Part shown: positions 44,565-53,343 of the stretch, piece by piece
How the letters are laid out: each line of letters starts with the position of its first letter
How positions within the stretch are numbered: position 1 is the stretch's first letter
Assembly (NCBI GenBank): GCA_035063785.1
Contig: JAPSFS010000008.1
Coordinates: forward strand, 1 to 64,000
DNA: 64,000 nt
Direction of reading: 5' to 3'
From: Comamonas_C sp026954015
Lineage (GTDB): Bacteria > Pseudomonadota > Gammaproteobacteria > Burkholderiales > Burkholderiaceae_C
The notes under the pieces: model-generated
What the model saw: only the letters and a program-made list of their open reading frames with translations
Database searches by the model: none
What the model was told of the DNA's origin: nothing
Position numbers and translations under genes: made by a program

Positions 44565-44652
44565 GGAGGCTGTCGGGCTTGGGGCGGCGAAAGCGAAAAA
44601 TGGGCCGCTGGGGCCACTTTGCAGCCGCCGATTCCCAAGTCCGACAGCCTCC
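44565..44652. repeat. long inverted repeat, possible terminator
   Basis: GGAGGCTGTCGGGCTTGGG (44565-44583) pairs with CCCAAGTCCGACAGCCTCC (44634-44652) with one mismatch over 19 bp, closing a 50-bp loop that itself contains GCGGC/GCCGC arms. It begins exactly at the AtuA stop codon and separates that operon from the downstream MFS gene. No T-run follows, so rho-independent termination is uncertain. Confidence 0.7.
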
Positions 44653-46460
44653 TAGAAATCCCAGTTCGCGGGCACGCGCACCGGCAGCGCCAGCAGGATC
44701 TGCGCCATGCCCTTGCCCAGCGCGTCGTTGCGCAGCGAGGCCATGCCGCCGCCGCCCAGCGCCTGCTGGCAGACGAAGTTGAAGGCGTGGATGCCCGGCA
44801 CGTCGTAGCGCGTCACCGGGCCCTGCACCAGGTGCGCCAGCCAGTCCTTCACGCGCGCCTCGGTCAGCTCGGCGCGCAGCAGCGGCAGCCATTCGGGCCT
44901 GCGGGCGATCACGCCGATGTTGGAGCTGTCGCCCTTGTCGCCCGAGCGTGCCCAGGCCAGGCGGATCAGCGGCACTTCGACCGTCGGGCCGGTGGCGGGC
45001 GCAGATTCCGGCCACGCCGGGTTCGCTTCCTTGTTGATAGCTGCCGGCGCTTGCTGGACAAGCGCTGGCGCCTGATTTGGCATTGAAACCTGGCTGCCGT
45101 CGAGCCGCACGCTCGGCGTCACCCGGTGCTTGTCCAGCAGGAAGGCGTACTGACGGATCAGCGGCGACACGCCGGCGCGCCCGCCCGCGCCAGTGGTGCC
45201 CGGCGCCCACGAGGTGCCCGCGGGCGCCACCTCGCGCGCCAGCAGCTCCAGCGCGGCCTTGACGGGGTGGCGCGCGCTCAATCGCAGCACCACCTCGCGC
45301 ATCTGTGTCGCTGCTGGCTGCGCGCGCGGGCCGTAGGGGCTTTCGGCGCCCAGCACCTCGACGTGCGTGGCGCTGAAGGGCGGCAGGCCCTGCTGCGCGA
45401 GCAGCTCGCCCACGCGCGCAAGAATCGCCTCGCCCGTGCGCCGCGCCTTGGCCACCGCGTCGAAGCCGACGAGGGTCAGCTGCGCCGAGGTCTTGAAGCC
45501 ATCGACGTAGGTGGCGCTGACCTTGTAGCTGGACGTCGGCGGCTTGCCGCGCGCGCCTTCGACGCGCACGCGGCCCGGCCCGTCCTGCGAGACCGCAACC
45601 TGCGTGAAGTCGCACACCACGTCGGGCAGCAGGTAGTTGGCCGGGTCGTGGATTTCGTACAGCATCTGCTCGGCCACGGTCTGCGGCGCCACCAGCCCGC
45701 CGGTGCCGGCGGGCTTGGTGACGGTGAAGCGGCCGTCCGCTTCACACTCGACGATCGGGTAGCCGATGTGCGCCCAGTCGGGCACGGCCTGCCAGTCGGT
45801 GTGCAGCCCGCCCGTGGCCTGGCAGCCGCATTCGATGATGTGGCCAGCCAGACTCCCGCCCGCGAGCTGGTCGAGGTCGCCCGCGCCCCAGCCGAATTCG
45901 TGCATCAGGATGCCCAGCGTCACGGCCGAATCGACGCAGCGGCCGGTGATGACGATCTGCGCGCCCGCATCCAGCGCCGCCTTGACGGGCAGCGCGCCCA
46001 GGTAGGCGTTGGCCGTGACCACCCTGGCGGGCAGCGGCGCGCCGCTCTGCAGCTCGGCCAGGGGCGGCTGCTGTTCGCGCAGCGCGGGGATCAGCGGCAG
46101 CACGTCGTCGCCGGTGACGGTGGCGATCCTGACTTGAACGCCCAGCTCGGCCGCCAGCGCCCGCAGCGCATCGGCGCAGCCCTCGGGGTTGACGCCGCCG
46201 GCGTTGCTGACCACGCGGATGCCGCGCGCCACCACGTCCTTCAGCACGCTCTTCATGGCCACGGTGACGAAGTCGGTGGCGTAGCCCAGTTCGGGCTTCT
46301 TCATGCGCGCGGCCGCGAGGATGGACATGGTCAGCTCGGCCAGGTAGTCGAAGGCCAGGTAATCGACCTGGCCGCTGGCCACCAGCTGCGGCGCGCCGAC
46401 GCTGGAGTCGCCCCAGAAGCCGCTGGCGCCGCCGATGCGGACTTTTCTATCGCTGTTCAT
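44652..46460 (-). CDS. AtuA-like protein (DUF1446, acyclic terpene utilisation)
   Basis: A 602-aa protein. The N-terminal DUF1446 domain (VRIGGASGFWGDSSVGAPQL, RVVSNAGGVNPEGC, ITGRCVDSA) is AtuA-like, and the last ~100 residues (LAWARSGDKGDSSNIGVIAR) form the companion C-terminal domain. AtuA is essential for citronellol/geraniol degradation in Pseudomonas, but its reaction is not established. Residues ~457-476 in the linker (NQAPALVQQAPAAINKE) are encoded by a dyad-repeat copy read in frame. The ATG overlaps the upstream stop (ATGA); a Met four codons earlier is an alternative. Confidence 0.87.
   Translation of the reverse strand: MNSDRKVRIGGASGFWGDSSVGAPQLVASGQVDYLAFDYLAELTMSILAAARMKKPELGYATDFVTVAMKSVLKDVVARGIRVVSNAGGVNPEGCADALRALAAELGVQVRIATVTGDDVLPLIPALREQQPPLAELQSGAPLPARVVTANAYLGALPVKAALDAGAQIVITGRCVDSAVTLGILMHEFGWGAGDLDQLAGGSLAGHIIECGCQATGGLHTDWQAVPDWAHIGYPIVECEADGRFTVTKPAGTGGLVAPQTVAEQMLYEIHDPANYLLPDVVCDFTQVAVSQDGPGRVRVEGARGKPPTSSYKVSATYVDGFKTSAQLTLVGFDAVAKARRTGEAILARVGELLAQQGLPPFSATHVEVLGAESPYGPRAQPAATQMREVVLRLSARHPVKAALELLAREVAPAGTSWAPGTTGAGGRAGVSPLIRQYAFLLDKHRVTPSVRLDGSQVSMPNQAPALVQQAPAAINKEANPAWPESAPATGPTVEVPLIRLAWARSGDKGDSSNIGVIARRPEWLPLLRAELTEARVKDWLAHLVQGPVTRYDVPGIHAFNFVCQQALGGGGMASLRNDALGKGMAQILLALPVRVPANWDF
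45031..45090 (+). repeat. interspersed dyad repeat inside the atuA-like gene
   Basis: TTGATAGCTGCCGGCGCTTG then CTGGACAAGCGCTGGCGCC and TGATTTGGCATTGAAA. In frame, between the two AtuA domains. Confidence 0.8.
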
Positions 46461-47236
46461 CGTCCGCTCCATTGGGGTTTGCGTTTTTCACGGAAGGCCG
46501 CCTGTCCCTCGGCCGCGTCCTCGGTCAGCGCGAACAGGCCGATCTGGCTTTCGGTGAAGGCCATGGATTCTTCGAAGGACATGGCGCCGATGCGCTTCAT
46601 CAGGTACAGCCCGCGGCGGATGGCGGCGGGGGATTTGTCCAGAAAGCGATCCAGCAGCGCCTGCACGCCGGCGTCCAGGTCTTCGGCCACGCGGTTGATC
46701 AGGCCAAGCCGCAGCGCCTCGTGCGCCGTGATCGGTTCGCCGGTGATGCACAGCTCGGCAAGCTGGCGCGGGCCGATCAGGCCGCTGAGCACCGACAGCA
46801 CCTGGGCCGGAAACACGCCCACCTTGACCTCGGGCAGGCCGAAGATGGCGTGCGGCGCGGCCACCACCAGGTCGCACATGGCCATCAGGCCCATGCCGCC
46901 GGCCATGCAGGCGCCGCCCACGCGCGCGACCAGCGGCACGCCCAGCTGGCGCGACAGGCGGAACAGGTTGGCGATGCCCTGCGTCGGCTCGGAATAGTCG
47001 AACTTGAAGGACTGGCCGGTCTGCAGGTCGGCGCCGGCGCAAAAGGCCTTGTCGCCCGCACCGGTGAGCACGATGGCGCGCAGGCTGCGGTCGGCGTTGG
47101 CGCGCGAGAGTGCGTCGGTCAGACCGGCCAGCACGCCGGGGCTGATGGCGTTGCGGCGCTCGGGGCGGTTGATGGTGAGCCAGAGCACACCGTCTTCCGT
47201 GCGCTGCAGCAGTTCGGCGTCCTGGGTTGGCGTCAT
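46457..47236 (-). CDS. enoyl-CoA hydratase/isomerase family (AtuE-like)
   Basis: A 259-aa crotonase. NRPERRNAISPGV is the first conserved block, KAFCAGADLQTG and GGACMAGGMGLMAMCDLVVA give the oxyanion hole, and EVKVGVFPAQVLSVL the second active-site loop. The C-terminal REKRKPQWSGR is typical of hydratases. Translation is coupled to the AtuA-like gene by an ATGA overlap, so it may act as the AtuE isohexenylglutaconyl-CoA hydratase equivalent, though only context supports that. Confidence 0.85.
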   Translation of the reverse strand: MTPTQDAELLQRTEDGVLWLTINRPERRNAISPGVLAGLTDALSRANADRSLRAIVLTGAGDKAFCAGADLQTGQSFKFDYSEPTQGIANLFRLSRQLGVPLVARVGGACMAGGMGLMAMCDLVVAAPHAIFGLPEVKVGVFPAQVLSVLSGLIGPRQLAELCITGEPITAHEALRLGLINRVAEDLDAGVQALLDRFLDKSPAAIRRGLYLMKRIGAMSFEESMAFTESQIGLFALTEDAAEGQAAFREKRKPQWSGR

Positions 47237-47266
47237 GGGGTGCTCCGGTTGGTCGATCCGCGTCGT

Positions 47267-47947
47267 TCAGACGGTCTTCAGCGGCATGCCCAGCACCTCG
47301 TCGATGGCCAGGCCCTGGCGCCGGATCGCGTCCGTCTGCGCCTGCCGGGCACGCGCGTAGCCGTCACGCGCGGCCAGGCGCTGCCAGTAGGCCGCGACCT
47401 GCGGGCCGTACTGCGCATCGAGCTGCAGCACCGTGCCCAGCAGCAGCGCGTAGCCGACCGAGATGTCGGCCACGGTGAAGCGCTCGGCGCACAGGAACTC
47501 GCGCCCGTCCGACAGGATGGATTCGACCGCGCGCAAGCGCGCCAGGAACCACTGCGCGTAGTCCTGCGCCACCTGCGGCTGGCGCCGCTCGGCGGGCTCG
47601 AAGCGCGCGTAGCGCAGCACCAGCGTCTGCGGGAAGGTCAGCGTCGCCTCGCCAAAGTGGGTCCAGTTCAGGAAGGCGCCGTAGTCCGGCTCGTCCACCG
47701 CCACCGCCAGCGGGCTCGGCCCGTGGCGCGTGGCCAGGTAGTGGCAGATGGCGGCCGACTCGGTCATGCGCGTGTCGCCGTCCAGCAGCAGCGGGATGGT
47801 GCCCAGCGGGTTGAGCTGCTTGTACTGCGGCGCCAGCGCGCGCGGCGGAAACGGCAGCACCGTCAGCTCGTAGGGCAGGCGCATTTCCTCCAGCGTCCAC
47901 AGGGGGCGCAGCGAGCGCGCGTTGATGCAGTGGTACAGGTGGATCAT
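47267..47947 (-). CDS. glutathione S-transferase family protein
   Basis: A 226-aa two-domain GST. The thioredoxin-like N-terminal domain has HLYHCINARSLRPLWTLEEM and the cis-Pro/Glu-Ser motif GTIPLLLDGDTRMTESAAICHYLA; the C-terminal helical domain holds FTVADISVGYALLL. It would conjugate or isomerise an electrophile using glutathione. Its position inside an acyl-CoA catabolic operon suggests that the pathway generates a reactive intermediate; this is inference. 30 bp separate it from the hydratase gene. Confidence 0.87.
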   Translation of the reverse strand: MIHLYHCINARSLRPLWTLEEMRLPYELTVLPFPPRALAPQYKQLNPLGTIPLLLDGDTRMTESAAICHYLATRHGPSPLAVAVDEPDYGAFLNWTHFGEATLTFPQTLVLRYARFEPAERRQPQVAQDYAQWFLARLRAVESILSDGREFLCAERFTVADISVGYALLLGTVLQLDAQYGPQVAAYWQRLAARDGYARARQAQTDAIRRQGLAIDEVLGMPLKTV

Positions 47948-47957
47948 GGCGCCCCGC

Positions 47958-49547
47958 TCACGCGCCGAAGGCCTGGGCCGCCACGTCGGCGAACTGCTTG
48001 CGCAGCAGGTGCTTTTGCACCTTGCCGGTGGACGTGGCCGGAAGCGCCTCGACAAACCGGATCAGCTTGGGCACCTCGAAGTCGCCCAGGTGCTGGCGGC
48101 AGTGCGCCAGCACGCCGGCCTCATCCAGCTCGGCGCCCGGCTTCTTGACCACGAAGGCGCACACCGCCTCGGCCCAGCGCGGGTGCGGCAGGCCGATCAC
48201 CCCGGCCGCGGCCACACCCGGGTGCGACAGCAGAACGGCCTCGACCTTGACGCTGGCCACGTTCTCGCCGCCGGTTTTGATCATGTCCTTCTTGCGGTCC
48301 AGGAACATCATCTGCCCGCCGGGGCCCCACATGCCCAGGTCGCCCGTGTGGTGCCAGCCGAAGCGCTGCGCCGCAGCCGTGGCCTCGGGGTCTTTCAGGT
48401 AGCCGAGCATGGCGTTGGCGCCGCGGTGCACGATCTCGCCCGGCTGGCCCTCACCCAACAGGTTGCCTTCGTCGTCCATCACGGCGGTCTCGTTGTGTGG
48501 CAGCGAGACGCCCCAGTAGTTGGCGTCCAGCCCCGGATGCTCCAGCGGGCGGAAGGTCATGGTGCCGGGGTACATCTCGGTCTGGCCGGTGGCGAGTTGC
48601 ACGTTGGCCGACATGCGCGCGGCGATCTGCGGAATCAGCGGCTTGGGGATCGGCGCCATGGCGTAGATGCACAGGCGCATGTGCTCGTCGCAGCGGAACT
48701 GCGGGTCCATCAGCAGCGCGCCGTACATCATCGGCAGGCCGGTGAAGACGGTGTACTTCTCCTTCTTGATGGAAGCGCGCACCTCATCGGGCACGAAGCC
48801 GCGCAGCAGCACCACGCAGGCGCCGGCCACGTGCGCGGTGGCCGCCAGGCAATGCTGGGCGCAGTGGAACAGCGGCAGCACGCCCGAGAACACATCCTGT
48901 TCGGTGTACGCGAAGCCGCCCAGGTTGCCCATCAGCGCCGCCGCGACCGACGCGTGTGAATGCACCACGCCCTTGGGGTGGCCGGTGGTGCCGCTGGTGT
49001 ACATGATGAGGGCCGGGGCATCGGCATCGAGGGCGAGGTCGGGCAGCCCGGCACTCTGGCCGCTTTCCGCCTGGGCCAGCGTGACGGCGTTCGTGATCGC
49101 GGCCGTGGCTTGCGTGCTCATCGTCACGATCAGCGGCACGCCCAGCGCGGCCAGCATGTCGGCGATGCCCGGCGCGGCGTGGAAGGCCTCGTCGACCACC
49201 ACCGCCGACACCTCGGCGTGGCGCAGGATGTAGTCGATCGCCGCCACGTCCAGCCGCAGGTTCACCGGCACCCAGACGTTGCCCGACTTGTGGATGCCGT
49301 TGTAGGCCACCACCATGTCGGCCGAGTTGGCGCACAGCATGCCGATCTGCCGGCCGCTGCCCAGCGTGGCCAGCAGGTGGTGCGCGAAGCGCGAGCTGCG
49401 TGCGTCCAGCTCGCGGTAGGCCAGGCGCGTGTCGCCATCGACGACGGCGATGCGCTCGGGAAACTTCAGCGCGCTGCGGTGCACGAAGTCGCCCAGCGCG
49501 ACGCGGCGGATGCGGCGCAGGGCGTCGGTGCTTGGCATGTCGATCAT
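47958..49547 (-). CDS. AMP-dependent acyl-CoA synthetase (AtuH-like)
   Basis: A 529-aa ANL ligase with IMYTSGTTGHPKGVVHSHAS, YGxxE-equivalent LATGQTEMYPGTMTF, HHTGDLGMWGPGGQMMFLDR and the catalytic Lys in TSTGKVQKHLLR. It activates a carboxylic acid with ATP and CoA. The start MIDMPSTDALRR is preceded by CAGGAGACACC. It lies within the atu-like operon, between GST and acyl-CoA dehydrogenase genes, consistent with activating a branched or terpenoid acid. It is not a paralogue close to the 25.6-kb ligase. Confidence 0.88.
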   Translation of the reverse strand: MIDMPSTDALRRIRRVALGDFVHRSALKFPERIAVVDGDTRLAYRELDARSSRFAHHLLATLGSGRQIGMLCANSADMVVAYNGIHKSGNVWVPVNLRLDVAAIDYILRHAEVSAVVVDEAFHAAPGIADMLAALGVPLIVTMSTQATAAITNAVTLAQAESGQSAGLPDLALDADAPALIMYTSGTTGHPKGVVHSHASVAAALMGNLGGFAYTEQDVFSGVLPLFHCAQHCLAATAHVAGACVVLLRGFVPDEVRASIKKEKYTVFTGLPMMYGALLMDPQFRCDEHMRLCIYAMAPIPKPLIPQIAARMSANVQLATGQTEMYPGTMTFRPLEHPGLDANYWGVSLPHNETAVMDDEGNLLGEGQPGEIVHRGANAMLGYLKDPEATAAAQRFGWHHTGDLGMWGPGGQMMFLDRKKDMIKTGGENVASVKVEAVLLSHPGVAAAGVIGLPHPRWAEAVCAFVVKKPGAELDEAGVLAHCRQHLGDFEVPKLIRFVEALPATSTGKVQKHLLRKQFADVAAQAFGA

Positions 49548-49579
49548 GGTGGTGTCTCCTGGTCTGTGAATCCAACTTG

Positions 49580-50734
49580 CTACACGATCCCCCACTGGCG
49601 CGCCGCCAGCTCCTTCATGATCTCCTCGGTGCCGCCGCCGATGGTGACGACCTTGACCTCGCGGTAGATGCGCTCGCACACCGTGCCGCGCATGAAGCCC
49701 ATGCCACCCAGGATCTGCACGCCGGCATCGGCGCAGAACTGCAGGGTCTGCGTGGCCTGGTTCTTCAGCGTGCAGACCTCGGCCACCCAGTCGCCGCCCA
49801 CTTCGCCGGCGTCGGCGCGCGCGGCCAGGTCTTCCATCCAGGCCGCCGAGGCGCAGATGCGCTGGCGCATGTCCACCAGCTTGTGGCGGATCACCTGGTG
49901 CTGGACGAGTGCTTGGCCGAAGCTCTGGCGCTGTTGCGCCCAGGCCAGCGCCTCGTCGTAACAGGCCTCGGCGTAGCCGATGGCGCCCGCCGCCAGGCCC
50001 AGGCGCTCGCCGTTGAAGTTGGCCATGATGGCCTTGAAACCCTGGCCCTCGGCGCCCAGCAGGTAGCGCGCCGGCACGCGCACGCCGTCGAAGCGCAGCT
50101 GCGCCGTGTCGGAGCACAGCCAGCCCATCTTGTCCAGGCGCGTGCGGCTCAAACCCGCGCTGTCGCCGGGCACCAGCAGCAGGCTGATGCCGCTGGCGCC
50201 TCGGGCTTCACTCGTCCTTACGGCCACCGTGATCCAGTCCGCGCGCATGCCCGAGGTGATGAAGATCTTCTCGCCATTCACGACGTACGTGTCGCCCTCG
50301 CGCCGCGCCGTGGTCTTGAGCTGCGCCACGTCCGAGCCGCCGCCGGGCTCGGTGATCGCCAGCGCGGCGATCTGCTCGCCCGCCAGCACCGGCGGCACCA
50401 CGTCGCGCCGGACGTCCTCGCTGGCCAGCAGCACCACCGGCGGCAGGCCGATGTTGTGCGAGAAGAGGCTCGCCTGCACCCCGCCCGAGGTGCCGTGGCG
50501 GCACAGCGCGCGCCACATCGGCAGGCGCAAGGCCCAGGGCGCGGGCGTGCCGCCGTATTCCTCGGGGTAGCCGATGCCCAGAAACCCCAGCTCGGCCGCG
50601 CGGCGGTAGAGCGCGCGCGGAAACTCGCCCGCAGCGTCCCACGCGCCCACGTGCGGCGCGATCTCGGTGCGCGCAAAGCGCGTCATGCTGTCCACGAGGG
50701 CGGTGCGCGCCTCGCGCAGTTCGTTGGCATTCAT
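49580..50734 (-). CDS. acyl-CoA dehydrogenase
   Basis: A 384-aa flavoprotein: ALAITEPGGGSDVAQLKTTA, KIFITSGMRADW, QILGGMGFMRGTVCERIYRE and IGGGTEEIMKELAARQWG. It would introduce the double bond into the CoA thioester made by the neighbouring ligase. The start MNANELREART follows GGAGCCCC. The open frame extends further upstream through repeat sequence that is not coding. It is one of two dehydrogenases in this operon. Confidence 0.9.
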   Translation of the reverse strand: MNANELREARTALVDSMTRFARTEIAPHVGAWDAAGEFPRALYRRAAELGFLGIGYPEEYGGTPAPWALRLPMWRALCRHGTSGGVQASLFSHNIGLPPVVLLASEDVRRDVVPPVLAGEQIAALAITEPGGGSDVAQLKTTARREGDTYVVNGEKIFITSGMRADWITVAVRTSEARGASGISLLLVPGDSAGLSRTRLDKMGWLCSDTAQLRFDGVRVPARYLLGAEGQGFKAIMANFNGERLGLAAGAIGYAEACYDEALAWAQQRQSFGQALVQHQVIRHKLVDMRQRICASAAWMEDLAARADAGEVGGDWVAEVCTLKNQATQTLQFCADAGVQILGGMGFMRGTVCERIYREVKVVTIGGGTEEIMKELAARQWGIV

Positions 50735-50927
50735 TTCAGGGGCTCCATCGCGCGCCGCACCACCCGCAGCCCATGAAACGGGCGGCGGTGTTGCTCCCTC
50801 CCCCGCTGGGGGAGGGTTGGGGTGGGGGCCAGCACGGCATGCGGGTGATGCACCAGGCAAGCCCCCATCCCTGCCTTCCCCCAAAGGAGGAAGGAGCCAA
50901 GACCTGTGCGCGTCATCCGGTTCGGTT
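50735..50927. repeat. intergenic region with C/G-run dyad repeats
   Basis: CTCCCTCCCCCGCTGGGGGA then GGGTTGGGGTGGGGGC (50794-50830) forms a stable hairpin; a second C-rich/AGGAGG stretch follows near 50870-50900. Similar elements occur at 53149-53186 and 53214-53250. They look like a non-coding interspersed repeat of the genome. Confidence 0.6.
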
Positions 50928-52991
50928 TCATTTCAGGGGCTCTGTCGGAGTCGCAAAGCGCAGCAGCACCTGCCCCGGCGTGACCTGCTGGCCCTCGGCC
51001 ACCAGCACCTCGGCCACCACCGCGTCGGCGCGCGGCGCCAGGCTGTGCTCCAGCTTCATCGACTCGACCACCACCGCCACCTCGCCGGCCTTCAGCGGCT
51101 GTCCCGCCTGCGCGGCAACGCGCACCACGCGGCCGTTGAACGGTGCCTTCAGGTCGGCCGCCGCCTGCGCGCCGGCGGCGCCCGCGACCGGCTCGAACGA
51201 GACGTCGTCGAACCACCAGTCCACCCCGCCGGCCTGCGCGTGCCAGCGCGGCGCGCCCTGCGCCACCGGCACGCGCACCGCGCGCACGGCGCGGCGGACG
51301 CCCCCCAAGGTGCAGCGCACGCGGCCGTCGGGCAGGGGCTGCAGGGCCAGCAGGCGCTCGTCGCCCTCCGGCGCCGCGCTGCTGCGCACGCGCAGGCCGC
51401 CCGCCGCGGGGCGCACGGTGAACGCCTGCACGTGCTCGCCGTGCGCCAGCCGCAGCGGCAGCGCAAAGGGGCAGGCCAGGGCGTCGGCGCCATGAGAGAA
51501 AACGGCCGCCAGCGCTTGCTGGTCATGCGCTGCAAGCTCTTTTTTCAGGAGCGAATCGCGCAATGCGTCGCCGTGCTCGTCCAGAAAGGAGATCAGCGCC
51601 TGGCCGCGCCGAAAGCGCGCGTCATCCAGGCATTCCATCAAAAAGCCGCGGTTGCCGGGCAGGCCCAGCAGCTCGGTGCGCGCCAGTGCGGCCAGCAAGG
51701 CGTCGATCGCTTCGCCGCGCGTGGGCGCGTGCACGATCAGCTTGCCCAGCATGGCGTCGTACCAGGGCGTCACCTCGCCACCCGCCTCGATCGCGTGGTC
51801 GAAGCGCACGGGCCCGCGCTCGAAGGCGGTGGCCGGCGGCGCGGAAAAATGCAGGATGCGCCCGGCGTGCGGCACGTAGTGCGCGTCCTCGGCGCACAGG
51901 CGCACCTCGATGGCATGGCCCTGAAGGCGCACTTGATCCTGCGTGAGCGGCAGCGGCTCGCCACGCGCGACGCGGATCTGCCATTCGACGAGATCGAGGC
52001 CCGTGAGCGCCTCGGTCACCGGATGCTCGACCTGCAGCCGCGTGTTCATCTCCATGAGATAGAAGCCCCCACGCCCCCCCGCTTCGCGAGCTGCGCTGCC
52101 CCCCAAGGGGGCGCTCGCGCCTCGGGACGGCCCGGCGGCGCTCAGGAACTCATTGCCCTCCAGCAGAAACTCCACCGTGCCCGCGCCGACGTAGCCCGCA
52201 CCGCGCGCCAGCGCCACCGCGCATGCGCCCATGCGCGCGCGCAGCTCGGGCGAGACGGCGGGGCTGGGCGCTTCCTCGATGATCTTCTGGTGGCGCCGCT
52301 GCACCGAGCAGTCGCGCTCGCCCAGGTGGATCACGTTCCCGTGCGTGTCGGCGAAGACCTGGATTTCGACGTGGCGCGGGTTCATCACCGCGCGCTCGAT
52401 CAGCAGCGTGCCATTGCCAAAGCCCGCCAGCGCCTCGGAGCGCGCGCTGGCCAGTGCGGCGGGCAGCTGCGCCGCTTCGGTGACCAGGCGCATGCCGCGC
52501 CCGCCGCCGCCGGCCACGGCCTTGACCATGACGGGGTAGCCGATCTTCGCGGCCTCGGCGGCAAAGCGCGCCTCGGACTGGTCGCCACCCGCGTAGCCCG
52601 GCAGGCAGGGCACGCCCTGCTGCGCCCCCAACGCCTTGGCCGCGGCCTTGTCGCCCAGCGCGCGCGTGGCGGCGGGCGGCGGGCCGATCCAGGTCAGGCC
52701 CGCGTCCAGCACGGCCAGCGCGAAGTCGGCGTTCTCGCTCAGAAAGCCGTAGCCGGGATGCACCGCGTCGGCGCCCGTGGCACGCGCCGCTTCCAGCAGC
52801 TTGTCCACGCGCAGGTAGCTCTCGGCCGAGGTGTTGCCGCCCAACGCGTAGGCCAATGTCGCTTCACGCACGTGCAGGGCGCTGGCGTCGGCGTCGGAAT
52901 GCACGGCGACGGTTTCGATGCCCATGCGGTGCGCGGTCGTAATCACCCGGCGGGCGATCTCGCCGCGGTTGGCGATCAGGATGCGTTTCAT
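50928..52991 (-). CDS. acyl-CoA carboxylase alpha subunit (biotin carboxylase + BCCP)
   Basis: A 687-aa subunit that carboxylates biotin. It starts MKRILIANRGEIARRVITTA; the ATP-grasp lid is VKAVAGGGGRGMRLV; the metal/active site is EMNTRLQVEHPVTE; and biotin attaches at the Lys in VVESMKLEH (near residue 643). It pairs with the carboxyltransferase at 54.5 kb, as AtuF does with AtuC or MccA with MccB. A 27-residue insertion (52065-52145, LSAAGPSRGASAPLGGSAAR and seven more) splits the conserved NEF-FYLMEMN hairpin, and a dyad repeat encodes residues ~480-497. The substrate (geranyl-, 3-methylcrotonyl- or other CoA) is not decided. Confidence 0.88.
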   Translation of the reverse strand: MKRILIANRGEIARRVITTAHRMGIETVAVHSDADASALHVREATLAYALGGNTSAESYLRVDKLLEAARATGADAVHPGYGFLSENADFALAVLDAGLTWIGPPPAATRALGDKAAAKALGAQQGVPCLPGYAGGDQSEARFAAEAAKIGYPVMVKAVAGGGGRGMRLVTEAAQLPAALASARSEALAGFGNGTLLIERAVMNPRHVEIQVFADTHGNVIHLGERDCSVQRRHQKIIEEAPSPAVSPELRARMGACAVALARGAGYVGAGTVEFLLEGNEFLSAAGPSRGASAPLGGSAAREAGGRGGFYLMEMNTRLQVEHPVTEALTGLDLVEWQIRVARGEPLPLTQDQVRLQGHAIEVRLCAEDAHYVPHAGRILHFSAPPATAFERGPVRFDHAIEAGGEVTPWYDAMLGKLIVHAPTRGEAIDALLAALARTELLGLPGNRGFLMECLDDARFRRGQALISFLDEHGDALRDSLLKKELAAHDQQALAAVFSHGADALACPFALPLRLAHGEHVQAFTVRPAAGGLRVRSSAAPEGDERLLALQPLPDGRVRCTLGGVRRAVRAVRVPVAQGAPRWHAQAGGVDWWFDDVSFEPVAGAAGAQAAADLKAPFNGRVVRVAAQAGQPLKAGEVAVVVESMKLEHSLAPRADAVVAEVLVAEGQQVTPGQVLLRFATPTEPLK
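51499..51550 (+). repeat. interspersed dyad repeat inside the biotin carboxylase gene
   Basis: AACGGCCGCCAGCGCTTGCT then GGTCATGCGCTGCAAGCTCT and a T-rich end. In frame, it encodes ELAAHDQQALAAVF between the carboxylase and biotinyl domains. Confidence 0.7.
52065..52145. repeat. 81-bp GC-rich insertion inside the biotin carboxylase gene
   Basis: CGCTTCGCGAGCTGCGCTGC then CCCCCAAGGGGGCGCTCGCG includes the dyad GCGCTGCCCCCC/GGGGGCGCT. It resembles intergenic GC-rich repeats of Comamonadaceae. The length is exactly 27 codons, so the frame is preserved. Confidence 0.7.
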
Positions 52992-53136
52992 ACGCCGTGC
53001 CCTCGCGGCTCGATCGCCCGCTGGCACGCTGCGCGTGCCCGGTCCATGTGCTTCGCCTTGCCTGCGGCAAGAACGCCGCGGTTGGCAATCAGGATGCGTT
53101 TCATGCCTTGTGTCCCCGCGGCTGGATCGCTCGCTG
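52961..53136. repeat. 113-bp partial duplication of the biotin carboxylase 5' end
   Basis: CGCCGCGGTTGGCGATCAGG then ATGCGTTTCAT at 52961 recurs at 53074 with few changes, and the following GCGGCTCGATCGCCCGCTGG matches GCGGCTGGATCGCTCGCTGG. The upstream copy repeats the start codon and first ten codons but is out of frame with the gene. Confidence 0.8.
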
Positions 53137-53148
53137 GTGTGCCGGCAG

Positions 53149-53250
53149 CCCCTCACCCCAGCCCTCTCCCCAGAGGGGCGAGGGAGTAAAACCGGTACGC
53201 CATGCCCTCGTTCGACTCCCTCTCCCTCTGGGAGAGGGTGGGGGTGAGGG
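53149..53250. repeat. two C-rich dyad repeat copies
   Basis: CCCCTCACCCCAGCCCTCTC then CCCAGAGGGGCGAGGGAG at 53149-53186, and CTCCCTCTCCCTCTGGGAGA then GGGTGGGGGTGAGGGC at 53214-53250. Inverted relative to each other. The rest of 52992-53343 holds no gene; near its right end (53308-53335) is a decayed fragment of the AGCTGCTTGCGC repeat. Confidence 0.65.
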
Positions 53251-53343
53251 CCGCACGGCCTGCGCCAAGCAATTCAAGCGAAAACAGGCTGCAGACCGCA
53301 CAGACAAAGCGCAAGCAGCTCCCAAATCAGAAGCTTTCATGCC

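Noticed and set aside
40984..45086. Very long open frames across the MFS and AtuA region (1071 and 1255 codons)
   Set aside because: They run opposite to or out of frame with clear transporters, are extremely rich in Arg, Ala and Gly or His, and show no domains.
53149..53250. Possible CRISPR array in the C-rich repeats
   Set aside because: Only two inverted copies with no regular spacers and no cas genes.
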